Source of the DNA: Trigonopsis variabilis
Taxonomy: Eukaryota; Ascomycota; Trigonopsidomycetes; Trigonopsidales; Trigonopsidaceae
NCBI GenBank assembly: GCA_003707065.3
Contig: PPXM03000014.1
Span: forward strand, 62,001-126,000
DNA: 64,000 nt
Direction: 5' to 3'
This document shows positions 21,665 through 32,400 of the stretch, piece after piece. Each line of letters begins with the position of its first letter. The first letter of the stretch is position 1. A model generated the notes under the pieces. That model saw only the letters and a program-made list of their open reading frames with translations, ran no database searches and was not told the DNA's origin. A program made the translations under genes and the position numbers.

Positions 21665-23236
21665 TCAAAGAAGATAACGGAAGCCTTTGTTCTCGCCATC
21701 GGTCTGATCGGCAAAACCGAGAAGAATTTCATCTCGGTCAGCCACAACATAGCCTTTTCTGTCCCTGCTCTTATTGCACAAGTGCATGTACAAGGCAAGG
21801 AGGAGTGAAAAGACAACGACGTAGCAGTAACAAACCATGAGAGCAGTAACCGCCGGCTTGTACCGAGGGCTATCTTCAGCATTGAAGAAGTGAGGAGAAA
21901 TGATGTTGCCGGCAGCATAAAATACAAATCCCAGACCAACGACGGTGGACCGCTTGGTATGGCCGACAATGTTGACGGCGGGGACAGACCAGGAGAGAAT
22001 GATGGAAGCTCCAAAGAAGGCTTGGAACCAACAGCAGGCGGCTAGATTCATTTTGAGGTTAAGAGGAAGCGACAGGATACCAGCTAAACCGGCAATACCA
22101 GGAAGACATCCAACGGCCATGCAGATGCAGACGATATTTTTGATTCGAGACGTCAAGAAACCCAACGTAAAGCAAGAAAAGACCTCCATGGAGCCACCAA
22201 TCATCTGAAGTAAGGTGGAGCGAAGAGCAGTAAATCCAAATCCCTTGTACAAGGCAGACTGGAAATTCGATACACCTCCATTCAATATCCCCAAGGCGAA
22301 CTCTATGGACCAGATGAAATAACATTTAGGATCAATGAAAGCTTCTCGAATCTGGTACATCTTCCATTCTTTGTTTTTGATACCACTTTTGTTGTCTGAT
22401 ACCCGCCAGACTGCCACAACCCGCTCATAATGGCTCAACATGCGAATGTTATTAGGTGAATCAGGGAGTAGAAAGAAGATAACTATGCTCCAGCCACAGG
22501 TAATCGAACCAATGACAATGTAAATCAACTGCCAGGCGTCAAGAGAAGATTTTGCGTGGCCACAGCCCCAGGAGATGAGACCTCCAAGAATAGTAGCGAC
22601 ACCATTCACTCCGAGCCATAGAGCCATTCGAAGTCCCTGTTCTTCACGGCGATAGAACATTGAGGTCAAAGCCATACAGGCAGGAGCAATCAGGGCTTCA
22701 ACAGCTCCCAGCACGAAACGGACGGCAAATAGACCACCAAAGTTTTTGGACGCGGCCGTGCACAAGCAGCAGACGCCCCAGAAAAAGACCATCACAGATA
22801 AGGTTTTACCAATAGGGACCTTTTGCAACACATAGTTTGAGGGCTGAGCAGCGACGAGATAGCCAAAGTTAGCAGCGGACGCAACCCATGCGTAGTCTTG
22901 TCCCACCATGTGTAACTCGGCCTGAAGACCATAAGCATTTGAATAATTCAACGTCTGTTTATCCAAAAACGACAATAAATAAGTAAACATGAGCAAAGGC
23001 AGAAACATCAGATCCAGTTTCCACCGAACTTTGATTGAGTCGCGTTCCAAAGTCTCCTGGGAATAATTCTCACTTTCTTTGAACAGATCGAAGCCAATAT
23101 CATGGACTTGGTAGCTTTTGTCTAAAACCACTTCATCTGGAACGCTAGTGGTCTCTTCGATTTCTCCTTCTTGGACATTAGGATATTTCTCAACTTCTCC
23201 AATCGACGAGGGTCTTTGTTTCAGCTCTGAACTCAT
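21665..23236 (-). CDS. MFS permease, anion:cation symporter family (Dal5/allantoate-permease-like)
   Basis: A 523-residue, 12-segment permease in a single exon. The family feature SFLDKQTLNYSNAYGLQ follows TM1, with AQPSNYVLQKVPIGK, RFVLGAVEALIAPACMAL, FYRREEQGLRMALWLGVNG and FFLLPDSPNNIRML. The N-tail of about 75 residues is acidic and hydrophilic. Fungal members carry allantoate, ureidosuccinate, nicotinate, biotin precursors or other organic anions. Given the two amidases and DUR3-like gene nearby, an organic nitrogen anion is a fair guess only. The gene is convergent with amidase 2 (stops about 270 bases apart). Confidence 0.88.
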   Translation of the reverse strand: MSSELKQRPSSIGEVEKYPNVQEGEIEETTSVPDEVVLDKSYQVHDIGFDLFKESENYSQETLERDSIKVRWKLDLMFLPLLMFTYLLSFLDKQTLNYSNAYGLQAELHMVGQDYAWVASAANFGYLVAAQPSNYVLQKVPIGKTLSVMVFFWGVCCLCTAASKNFGGLFAVRFVLGAVEALIAPACMALTSMFYRREEQGLRMALWLGVNGVATILGGLISWGCGHAKSSLDAWQLIYIVIGSITCGWSIVIFFLLPDSPNNIRMLSHYERVVAVWRVSDNKSGIKNKEWKMYQIREAFIDPKCYFIWSIEFALGILNGGVSNFQSALYKGFGFTALRSTLLQMIGGSMEVFSCFTLGFLTSRIKNIVCICMAVGCLPGIAGLAGILSLPLNLKMNLAACCWFQAFFGASIILSWSVPAVNIVGHTKRSTVVGLGFVFYAAGNIISPHFFNAEDSPRYKPAVTALMVCYCYVVVFSLLLALYMHLCNKSRDRKGYVVADRDEILLGFADQTDGENKGFRYLL

Positions 23237-24963
23237 TCTCTGGCGGTACCGAGCAAAGAGGCATGTCGATTAACCTATTTAACCTTGTTCGCCTCCCTCG
23301 TTATCTTCACCACATTGATAGACTTATCAACTATCATCGAATAGGACATATTTCATCCGCTTATTGTTCACAAACTATCCTGTTCTGGCTTTGCTATCAA
23401 TTCCATGTCATGTCTCAAACAGCCCTTTTGGCCCTTTTGGCCCTTTCCCCAGCTATCGGCATTCAGTTTTGACGTAACTGCTTGTTTGAAGCTTGGGTGA
23501 TGGCTTCTCCGACTCGAAGCCTAAAAGGCTATCCCCCGCTATGAATGACGGAGGGATCCAGAGCCCAAGACTGTATTAGTGGTATCGTAGTCGATTGAAT
23601 TATGCCTCCATTCCATGCCAGCCAAAGCTCATTTCCATGGGCAGGCCCGATCTATCTCCGGAGGGGTTGTAAATTCGCCGGATGTCGGGTTCAAAGTCCG
23701 ATATTACTTTTCGCAGCCTCCATGTTTTGATCTCTTTGGCAGATATTGTGAGAGATATAGCTATCGAAAGACGAGTTTATCCCAAACAGGAATGCTTGCT
23801 GCCTGAATTCTAAAACTTGCCTTCTTTCTTCTCGAGTTTACCCGACTGAACGTTCCGGATGCCAAGGCTAGGCAGGTCCTTTTCCAAATAGGAAGGCCTT
23901 GGCTTTATTTAGAAGCCCTTGCAGAACGAAGAGACTCCAAACTAGAGTACCCGTTCTCGACTGATAAGGCTGCGAGCTCATTATATTCATGAACCAGGCA
24001 TCTTATTCGCGCTAGAAAAGAAACGCCTCCTTCATATACTTGCAAATCACTGATTTACAAGGTGATGATCACTTACTGCTCCTTTGCACTCAAACTCAAT
24101 GCCAACTTGATGGCGGTTACCCGCTCGTCTTTCCCGATCGAGCACATCCAGGGTCCTGTGGTTTGCCTATCTCGCCTACGGCGCTTCCAAATGATATAAC
24201 CGCCAGGCTCCTTTCCAATCAAGGCGGTTTTGTCAGATAATCACTTGCACTGCCAGCCCACTTCCTCTCTATCGCTGTTCTTGGACATGCTTATCTATCT
24301 GCCCAACCGAACAAATCATTCTTGGATTTCGAAACACACATACAATAGCCGTTTCTCTGAGTCAAGCCTTGTCGCCTATTGTTGATTAGCACGTGGCTCT
24401 AGGTTCGACTCATTTCTGCTCATCGCAGTCGGCTTGACTTTCCCTTTAGAGCCTTCATTATAATATCACTGTGGGAAGACAAACGAGGCGGTTGCTGTAG
24501 CGGTGGAGATTCCAGAAGCGTCAACATTTTTGGTTGAGCCCACCTAATACGTAGCCAGTACGTGGGGAAACTCCTCAGGAACAACTCGACACTATGAGAA
24601 CTCTAACTATACAATGTTCTTTTTATGCGACGGCTTTAAGTGGTCGGAGATAGACCGGGAACAATCTGGAGAACCAATGAGAAGATGTTACTGGTTGACT
24701 ATCTAAAATTCCTTATCGATCAAAAGAGGCCAATCTCTTCTTAATGGAAACATTAAGCGATTGCGACGCTCTTTTTAATGAATGGTTATAGTCTGGAGGA
24801 ATATACTTGCAAAGAAGGCAGACTCCTGCTCCAGTGTTCAGTAAGGCGGACGTGGACATTTATACACTCTCGTTGGTTGTGATGCTTCTAAATCAGTCAT
24901 GACGGTAACTAGAACACAAACTTTTTGCTATTATAACAGACAGACAATATATGGCAGATTGGT
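23237..24963. other. Intergenic, 1.7 kb upstream of Dal5-like permease 1
   Basis: No gene that I can support. It carries a short pyrimidine-rich direct repeat near 23424 (cccttttggcccttttggcc) and several short featureless frames. A T-arm-like string near 23689 was checked and does not form a tRNA. Confidence 0.4.
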
Positions 24964-26550
24964 TTAAACCTTGTAATCCTCACCATTATAGACAAGGCCT
25001 TCCTTGTGCGCGACTCGCCTTCTCCTGTGGATGGCAATGATGTCCTGCTCACTTCGCCAAGTCGAATAGGAGGTTGCGACTGTGAAAATGGTTCCACTAA
25101 TGATAAAGGCAGCACAGATGCCCAGTGAGGTCTTGTATCCATTATCCGCCCATTTAGACTGGAAAAACTGCGGTCCAACGGCAATACCTAGCTGAGCAAT
25201 ACCACTTTGCAAGGCAAGAGTGAAGGCAGTACCAGTTGTTCCGACCAGAGTTGCCGAACGCCATGCCCAGAATGGAACAAAGTATCCGGTATAGAAGGTC
25301 GTTCCAAGAATACAGCAGATATAAGTGACGACATTATTATCGATTGCGAAAAAGAGAATGAAGAAGATCATTGCACCAATATCGCAAAGAGAACAAAGCA
25401 CGCCTCGATTCAAGTATGCCCTGCTCATGAACCAACCTAGGAAGAGACAGAGGAAAAGAGATCCAGCAGAAGGAGGAATATTCAACAACTGGTTGCGCGG
25501 AAGGCCGGCAAATCCAAGAGAGGTGGTAATGGTGGGCAGATACCAAGAGAGACCATATCCACCAAGATTAGTGCAGGTTTGAGCCAGGCAGAAAAGGTAG
25601 ATGCGATAATCCTTCAAGGAATCGACGACTTCTTTACCCGAGAAATTGGGGTCATCAATCTTTGGCACATTCGAACTCAATCGGGCAACGAGGAAATCTT
25701 GTTCGTCTTCGGTCAACCATTTCTTGCTTCGCTCAGACTTGGGATAATCGGGAAGGATAAAGTACACAAAGCCCGAAAACACAATGGTAGCGAGACCTTC
25801 GAGAAGATAGACCCACTTCCACGCAGACAGGCCTCCAAGACCGTCCATATATGAGATTCCATAACAGAGCAGAGAGCCAACGATACCAGAAACAGATTGG
25901 AATGCGAAAAAGACCATGATCGGTTTACCCATTTCATCTGACCTATACCACGATGATAACTGAGCAACAACACCCGGGAACATGCCGGCTTCAGCCATTC
26001 CCAAGAAAAATCGAAGAGCAAAGATTCCTTGTTTATTCTTAACTGCAGCATGACATGCGAGGATGAATCCCCAAGTCAAGACGATGCGGGTTTGCCAGTG
26101 TCGAGGAGTGAACCGTTTCAGGAGAAGATTGGAAGGAACTTCGAAAACAATATAGCTGATACCGTAAATAGTTTGGACCCAATTATATTGGTTCGCCGTC
26201 ATACTGAGCTCTTTCAGAATATTCGACGGCTCTCCTACTTGCAAGACTTTGACCGACGAGGCATTGGTGTAATCGATCGTCTTGACAAAATACATCATAC
26301 CAATGATAAACAGGAACTTTGCATCCACTTTTCGCATCACTCGTTTTTCATCTTCTTCGGAAAACTTGCTAAGGATCTGTCGTCGAGCCTGTTCCTCTTC
26401 ATCCACGGACGAATCTGTAAATGACTCTCGCTCGCTCACAAAGGCACCTTCTTTTGAAAACTCATCTGATGTTTGATGGTTTCGTCGAGACTCCAAGTCG
26501 TAGTCATCTTTAGATACTCGCTCTTCAACTGGCCTATTATCATCCGACAT
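24964..26550 (-). CDS. MFS permease, anion:cation symporter family (Dal5/Tna1-like)
   Basis: A 528-residue permease in one exon. After a hydrophilic tail of about 85 residues rich in Asp, Glu and Ser, the membrane domain begins with KVDAKFLFIIGMMYFVKTID and TNASSVKVL. Other family blocks are YIVFEVPSNLLLKRFTPRHW, FALRFFLGMAEAGMFPGV, SSWYRSDEMGKPI, FFAFQSVSGIVGSLL and FILPDYPKSERSKKWLTEDE. It is only distantly similar to the other Dal5-like gene upstream, so this is not a recent duplicate pair. Substrates in the family are organic anions such as allantoate, nicotinate or pantothenate. No break is seen. Confidence 0.88.
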   Translation of the reverse strand: MSDDNRPVEERVSKDDYDLESRRNHQTSDEFSKEGAFVSERESFTDSSVDEEEQARRQILSKFSEEDEKRVMRKVDAKFLFIIGMMYFVKTIDYTNASSVKVLQVGEPSNILKELSMTANQYNWVQTIYGISYIVFEVPSNLLLKRFTPRHWQTRIVLTWGFILACHAAVKNKQGIFALRFFLGMAEAGMFPGVVAQLSSWYRSDEMGKPIMVFFAFQSVSGIVGSLLCYGISYMDGLGGLSAWKWVYLLEGLATIVFSGFVYFILPDYPKSERSKKWLTEDEQDFLVARLSSNVPKIDDPNFSGKEVVDSLKDYRIYLFCLAQTCTNLGGYGLSWYLPTITTSLGFAGLPRNQLLNIPPSAGSLFLCLFLGWFMSRAYLNRGVLCSLCDIGAMIFFILFFAIDNNVVTYICCILGTTFYTGYFVPFWAWRSATLVGTTGTAFTLALQSGIAQLGIAVGPQFFQSKWADNGYKTSLGICAAFIISGTIFTVATSYSTWRSEQDIIAIHRRRRVAHKEGLVYNGEDYKV

Positions 26551-27874
26551 GGCCTTCTAGCAGTGGTTTTGCTTTCAAGTAGCCCATTTTTTATCCTGCG
26601 TTTTATATAGCCCAGCTTCCTTCTGACAGCTCGACCAGTTACGAGATGGCGTGCTGTACCGCCCTTCGTCCCCACCACTCGGTACCGGCATCGAGCACGT
26701 TATCAGGAACTCAAATCAAACCAACAGCATAATCAAGTATTGGCAATGTAACCTTTTCAGGAAATCTTATCATTGACATCGCCTGTCAAAATTTTAAATT
26801 GATAGAAAATCATCTAGAAACGCTGCTCTATCAGCAACCCATCGTGTTGACCGTTAGATCGCCAAACATACGCATCGAATGATGAATCTTCTTCTTGAAG
26901 CGCCGGCATTCTAAGCTCACTAAGCCTTTTCACCAAGCATTCTTGTACTTTCAGTAGCAGTCTTGGCTTCCTTGCTTTTTCCGAACACGTACGTGGCACG
27001 GGGCTACTACTTCTTATCTTGGATTGAATACGGTTATCTTATATTTTAGAGCGTATTAGTAATAGTGTCAGGTTGATCACATCGATATGGACATTAGGTG
27101 TGTGGATGGTGTGCTCTGACCTCATAGCCGAAGTCCCAGTGAGACACTTGCTAGTCAGGAGGCAAAGCTTTTACTATCTTGGCAAGCAAAGCCTTGTAAT
27201 TGCTTAGCTCTGTACGGCGGCAGAATTATCTCGGAGAGAGTCTCAAATGGTCTTTTTGGTCTGAGCTGCCCATGCTCTTATCTGTCTAACTTCAGTAATA
27301 TCGCTCATGACAGCGAAACTAGTAGATTAAATGAACGGAAAAGGCAATTTATGACTCCTCCGCTTGTCAATTCTCGGGACTGTCTCTATTTGATCGGCTA
27401 TCTTTAAGTGATCGACCTGATATCTATGTCGACATGTCAGAGTAGATTTCGTATTTGTGTAACGTTTTAGTTTTCTGTCACGTGCGAGATCAGAATTTTC
27501 TCAAGACAGGTCGATGACCTTGAGCCATGGCAATACTTTAATAAGATAGCAAGATGATCTTGTTGCTGGTCAGAGTCCCTGGATCTCTTCATGACTGAGC
27601 TAGGAAGACGTGAAAAGGTCTTTCTCGTGGACGATCTCGCAGTGAGTGATGCGCAGCTCTAGATCGCGACCACGCCGTCTTCACTTGTTCCTTCATCAAA
27701 GCAGTTCATGGCCGACTCTCAGTGGACTTATGAGATATCATGGCTACGTTCTCGGAGCTAATTATAAATCATTAAGCCTTCCCAACCAATTCTAAGTTCA
27801 TAAACCATCGCTAATACCATATATCTGTCTATAAAAAAGACCTAAGGATATAATCATTAAAGCATCTCCATCGC
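26551..27874. other. Intergenic, 1.3 kb
   Basis: Upstream of the second Dal5-like permease and downstream of the sugar transporter. I see no gene, only frames of about 60 codons without motifs. Nothing repetitive stands out. Confidence 0.4.
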
Positions 27875-29494
27875 TTATCGCTGAGCTTCCTCGTCTCCAG
27901 TTGTGAAATGTCCGGGAGTTGCCTCTGCGTCCTCGGTATGTTGAGCAGCGTCATCATTGTCTTGGATTCCCAGCGAGCTCGACTTTTCCTCGTCAATGTC
28001 TTTGATCTTGCCCTCTTCAAATCGTTTCTTGGCCCACTCTCTGGATTGCCATGGTTTCACCTGGTCCATGGACTCATACAGAATATTTATATCTTCTAAA
28101 GTGAGGTCTTTAGTCTCCATAGCAAAGAAATAGATAACCACCGAGGCCAGGAGACAGCAAGCACCAAACACATAGCCGTACTTGAACCCAATGGAGAGGG
28201 TGATGAAGGGAGTAAAGAACGAGATGAGGAAATTCCAGACCCAGTTGGAAGCAGTCGCAACAGCAGCACATTTAGATCGCAGGCGCGTCGGATAAGACTC
28301 TCCGATAATAACATAGGCCGCTGGAGCCCAAGTGGTTGCAAACCCAAGAATAAACAAGCAGGCAAAGACAATCATAACTACACCTGCGCTGTGATCGGTT
28401 ATGTCGTGGTTGGACGGATCGGGATAGAGTTTCTTGTAGCCGACGGAGGCATAGATCATAAAACAGATAAACATCCACACACCTCCTATGATGAGAGGAG
28501 TGCGCCGTCCAAATCTATCCAGGACAACCAATGCACCAAAAGTACTTCCGAAGTTGACGGCGGCCAGAATAAGAGAGGCCACGAACGAGCTAGACACACC
28601 AATGCCTTTGAACACTGTGTTTCCATAGTAGAAGAAGTAGTTTGCTCCAGTGAGTTGTTGAAGAGACATAATAACCATTCCCAGAACCGTGCGGTATATG
28701 ATCTTCTTGCCAAAGATCTCGCTCCACCGTGCCTTTCCTCCTGCATATTCGAGTCTGTTTTCGTGAGCCATGTCTTCGAAATGCTCGTCCAGTAACGGAT
28801 CGTCGGTAGAAAGCCCATAACAGTTTGACATGACCTGGCGTGCTTCCTCGACCCTGTTTCTCTTTAACAGGTAGCGTGGCGACTCAGGCAAGAACAACGA
28901 GCCGACGAATAAAATAAACGCAAAGATAAAGTTCACTCCAAATGCGATTCTCCAACTTTTCGATCCCGAGTACGTATTCGTCCCCAAGTCAACACAGTTG
29001 CCGATAAAGATACCGAGGGTGATAAACAGCTGATAAGTAGCTACAATAGTGCCGCGGATTGTCGGAGGAGCCAGCTCAGATTGATAGCTAGGAGCTACGA
29101 CCGACAAGGCTCCGATAGCAAGTCCAACCACGATCCTCCCAACCATAATCTGCACCCAGCTCCAATAAGCAGCCGTCTGGATGATATTACCAATAAAATA
29201 AACACAGCACCAGATCAAAACCGACTTGCGTTTCCCCAGTTTCTCGGATATAGGCGACGACAGCAGACATCCCACCGGCGTGCCCACATTGACCATGCCA
29301 ACAATGAGCCCTTGCCGGGCGGGTGAATACGTATAGGTATCTGTCGCTGGATGGTACCGATTTGCAAACCGGATCTGAAAGTCTCGCATATTTGTTATTC
29401 CCCCAATGGACCCGGTATCTGCCCCAAAGATCCAACCGGCCATGGAGATGAAGACCATCATCATCACGGACGTAAAGTAACTCGTCTTGCCCAT
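27875..29494 (-). CDS. MFS sugar transporter (hexose transporter-like)
   Basis: A 539-residue sugar porter with 12 membrane segments, beginning almost directly with TM1. Diagnostic motifs are SEKLGKRKSVLIWC, VGRIVVGLAIGALSVVAP, PESPRYLLKRNR, SLQQLTGANYFFYYGNTVFK, DRFGRRTPLIIGG, GESYPTRLRSKCAAVATASN and METKDLTLEDINILYESMD. The QQLTGANYFFYYG block is that of glucose/hexose transporters. The C-tail of about 70 residues is acidic and hydrophilic. In PESPRYL the conserved Leu is encoded by CTG, which supports CUG = Leu in this species. It is the last gene before a 4.6-kb gap. Confidence 0.92.
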   Translation of the reverse strand: MGKTSYFTSVMMMVFISMAGWIFGADTGSIGGITNMRDFQIRFANRYHPATDTYTYSPARQGLIVGMVNVGTPVGCLLSSPISEKLGKRKSVLIWCCVYFIGNIIQTAAYWSWVQIMVGRIVVGLAIGALSVVAPSYQSELAPPTIRGTIVATYQLFITLGIFIGNCVDLGTNTYSGSKSWRIAFGVNFIFAFILFVGSLFLPESPRYLLKRNRVEEARQVMSNCYGLSTDDPLLDEHFEDMAHENRLEYAGGKARWSEIFGKKIIYRTVLGMVIMSLQQLTGANYFFYYGNTVFKGIGVSSSFVASLILAAVNFGSTFGALVVLDRFGRRTPLIIGGVWMFICFMIYASVGYKKLYPDPSNHDITDHSAGVVMIVFACLFILGFATTWAPAAYVIIGESYPTRLRSKCAAVATASNWVWNFLISFFTPFITLSIGFKYGYVFGACCLLASVVIYFFAMETKDLTLEDINILYESMDQVKPWQSREWAKKRFEEGKIKDIDEEKSSSLGIQDNDDAAQHTEDAEATPGHFTTGDEEAQR

Positions 29495-32400
29495 GATTGC
29501 TAAGCTATGCTATGCGTTGCTTCTCTTATTTTCCTCTATTAAATATATCAGCGCAAACCCCAGAGAAATGCTGTGCCCCAGGTCGAGTCTATTTGTAAGA
29601 ATGTATGAATGAAACAAATGATGTATGTCCCCGCCTTGCCTATTTGAGACCGATTCGGAAAAATCTACTCGGAACGATGGCTACCGCTCCGACCATGGCA
29701 TGGCAACCCGTCCATAAGTGGCTAAATCTTGGAACCTAAAGCCAAAATCCGGCTTCTACGGACGAAAAAGGCTCTCAATCGGGTCAAAAGCCTGGGTTCC
29801 TGACGAGAACTGGCCACATTACAATACATGACCTGACCATCTGAAGGTCACACATTTTTCTCCAGCGCCTCCAAGTCGGGATATTTGAGTGATAGATCCA
29901 CTTTGTGTACTGTACTGATATTCACTCGCCTACTGCGCTCGCCTTGGCCTGAGAAGAGTGGAATGATCGTCGCTCATCGCAGGTGCGTTGCTAAGAAATG
30001 TCCAGTCGATCTAGACCCTGGGCTTGGAGACCAGTAGTCTTCTTCGTGCTCGGCAGAAACAAAGTCGTGGATAGATTTAACTCCGAGTGTCCACCGGATC
30101 TACTTTGTGCCTTGATCCTTGCTGATCTTGCCCGTGGAATCGAGGCTTGTTTGCGATTTTAATCGCACTCAGGCCACTTTGTCTCTCGCGGGTCAATTGT
30201 AAAGGGCGCTGAGCCCTGATTGGCGTCGACGTAGCGCCCAATACTTTCTTTGCTGTTGGCCCGACCACTACGTAAGACGGCGATGGCAGCCAAAATCGAG
30301 CGACTTCAGCCAACTCTTGTCTTGCAAGAGCGATTTTCACATCCAGTGCGCGATTTGTCGTATGTTTACGTCTTGTCTGCTCTCGCCAATGGTGTTCCCT
30401 GGAGCGCCAGGAACATGCTTGGCGTAACTCAAACCTGAGCGCTGGGCTATAACTGAGTGACTGACACATAGTGTAATTTGAATGTAACTGGTCAGCGCAG
30501 TCTACCTGGCAGACATGACTTTGTGCGTGAGTTTAGCATAGTCACCCGTTTAACGCAGCGTCATTAGCTTGAGCACAAGACCAAGTGCACAGCCTGCTTG
30601 CGAGAGTCAAACCTAAGTAGGGATATGACTTGGTTGGGCCTGATCATGTCCATAAGTCAGCCCTAAGGACAAGATGTAGAGGGTTCAAGGATGAAATCAG
30701 AAGAGCCTGGCAGCTAGAGAAGATCAGAATGTATTTGCTGAATTATTAATAGGCTATTTGGTTTACTCGCTGAGCGCCTGACTGACTATATTTCGGGGAG
30801 GAAGGTAATGTTTAGATACTTTCCGGGCAGATTTTGCTCTGAAAGTGTATCTGTAGATTCTGGTTCATTATAACTTGCTCCTTATTGGAAGCAGGGCGCT
30901 CTTGCCCATGAAATGTTTGTCTATGGATATTACTTCACTCTCTTTTTCTTGTACGGTGAGCTGACCACCTCAGGTCACCTGACTCCCACGTGGTCCACGC
31001 CAACTCGGCAAATCTCTCGACGACAGATAATAGCAGCTCTGGAAGGAACAACCTAGACAGTCTCTGTCTTCTCAAATAGCTATTTTTGCTGATAAAACCT
31101 TATTCTAGATGCAAATGTTTCATTCTCTAAATAAGAGCAGTCACAGGGAGTAAAGTAATCGATGGTTTGTTCTTATCTGTGTATTTTCATTTCTATTTTT
31201 CCCAGACAGGACTTTCGTGTTATGGGAGATCTTAAAATCTCCAAAACCCGGTTGATGAAATTTTCTAGAATCAGTCCTTGATGAAATGTTAGGCGCTGGG
31301 TTTAACTGACTGCCTTGGCTATTCAAATATCTCTCGGATACGCTTTCAAGTTCATACATCCTCCAACCGTATATCTATAATTATCAAACATTTCATAAAG
31401 GAGAAACACTTATTCTCCAGTATTACTATAGTGTTTCTTTTAATTTTTTGTACTCGTTGTGACAAAGTAAGCTATGAATTGGCTGCCAATCCTGGCACCG
31501 ACGATCATCACAAGACGTTTCTTTCCGCTATGCAAGTGCTTACAAACTGATAGATATTTTGTATTTTGGTCAAGCTTGATCTAGCTAGAATAATGTTAAT
31601 GCTTCTCTTTCTCGTCATGATGCATTTCAGGCTGCAAATGATCGCTGCACCAACTTTTCTTCCACCATTGCCTGTGACCACTGGATTGTTTGCTTACTAG
31701 AGTGAATACTTGAATTCCAAGGCAGCTAATACGGAAAGGATCATGTCGATCGGTGAATGAGATCTAAAAGTAGGCGATAGAGCCGATGAAACAGTATCTC
31801 AAGACATACAAGACGAGTGCAGTCAATTTTTGGTCTACAGACCGTGTCGAAGAAAAAGGGCTCGACACATGATCTCTAAGTAAAGTCTCCCTATCTATCG
31901 GCGGGTATCCTGACTATGAGAAGAAAAGGGAATCCTCATTCAATTATTCGTGATTTGTTTTCCAGATAGATTGAGTTGCACCTGCTGTGATTGAATTGAA
32001 TCTTTTTCATACAAAAAGGCTCTCTTCTACTTGATTCTTATCATCAAGTCGTTGCCAAAGTTAATGCTATATAGTTAACACAGAATGAAACTGCCACACT
32101 TGGTTTCTCGCAGCGGAAGAGAGCCGAGAACAAACATAGACGAGTAAACCCAGACTTGTGATTCAGGACTGAAGACTGAGTTTCAACCTATATACCCTAC
32201 TCATTGAATATGTTACCTTTCACTGGCCCGTTTGAATACTTCGTAATACCTATCAGTGAGCACTGCTATTTACTGTACAAGGCAGTCAAGGTGTCTCGGA
32301 TCTCGGACGCTGAGTTTCAATAGAATACCGAGCGAGTATTCTATACTTTCTGTCCTATGAGGCATCAATCATTTCGGAAAGTTCTTCATCATCATGAATA

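Noticed and set aside
23680-23705. gggttcaaagtcc string resembling a tRNA T-arm
   Set aside because: No pairing acceptor, D or anticodon arms around it.
30077-30469. 130-codon minus-strand frame in the 4.6-kb gap
   Set aside because: No motif, with an overlapping plus-strand frame of similar quality; chance openness is likely.
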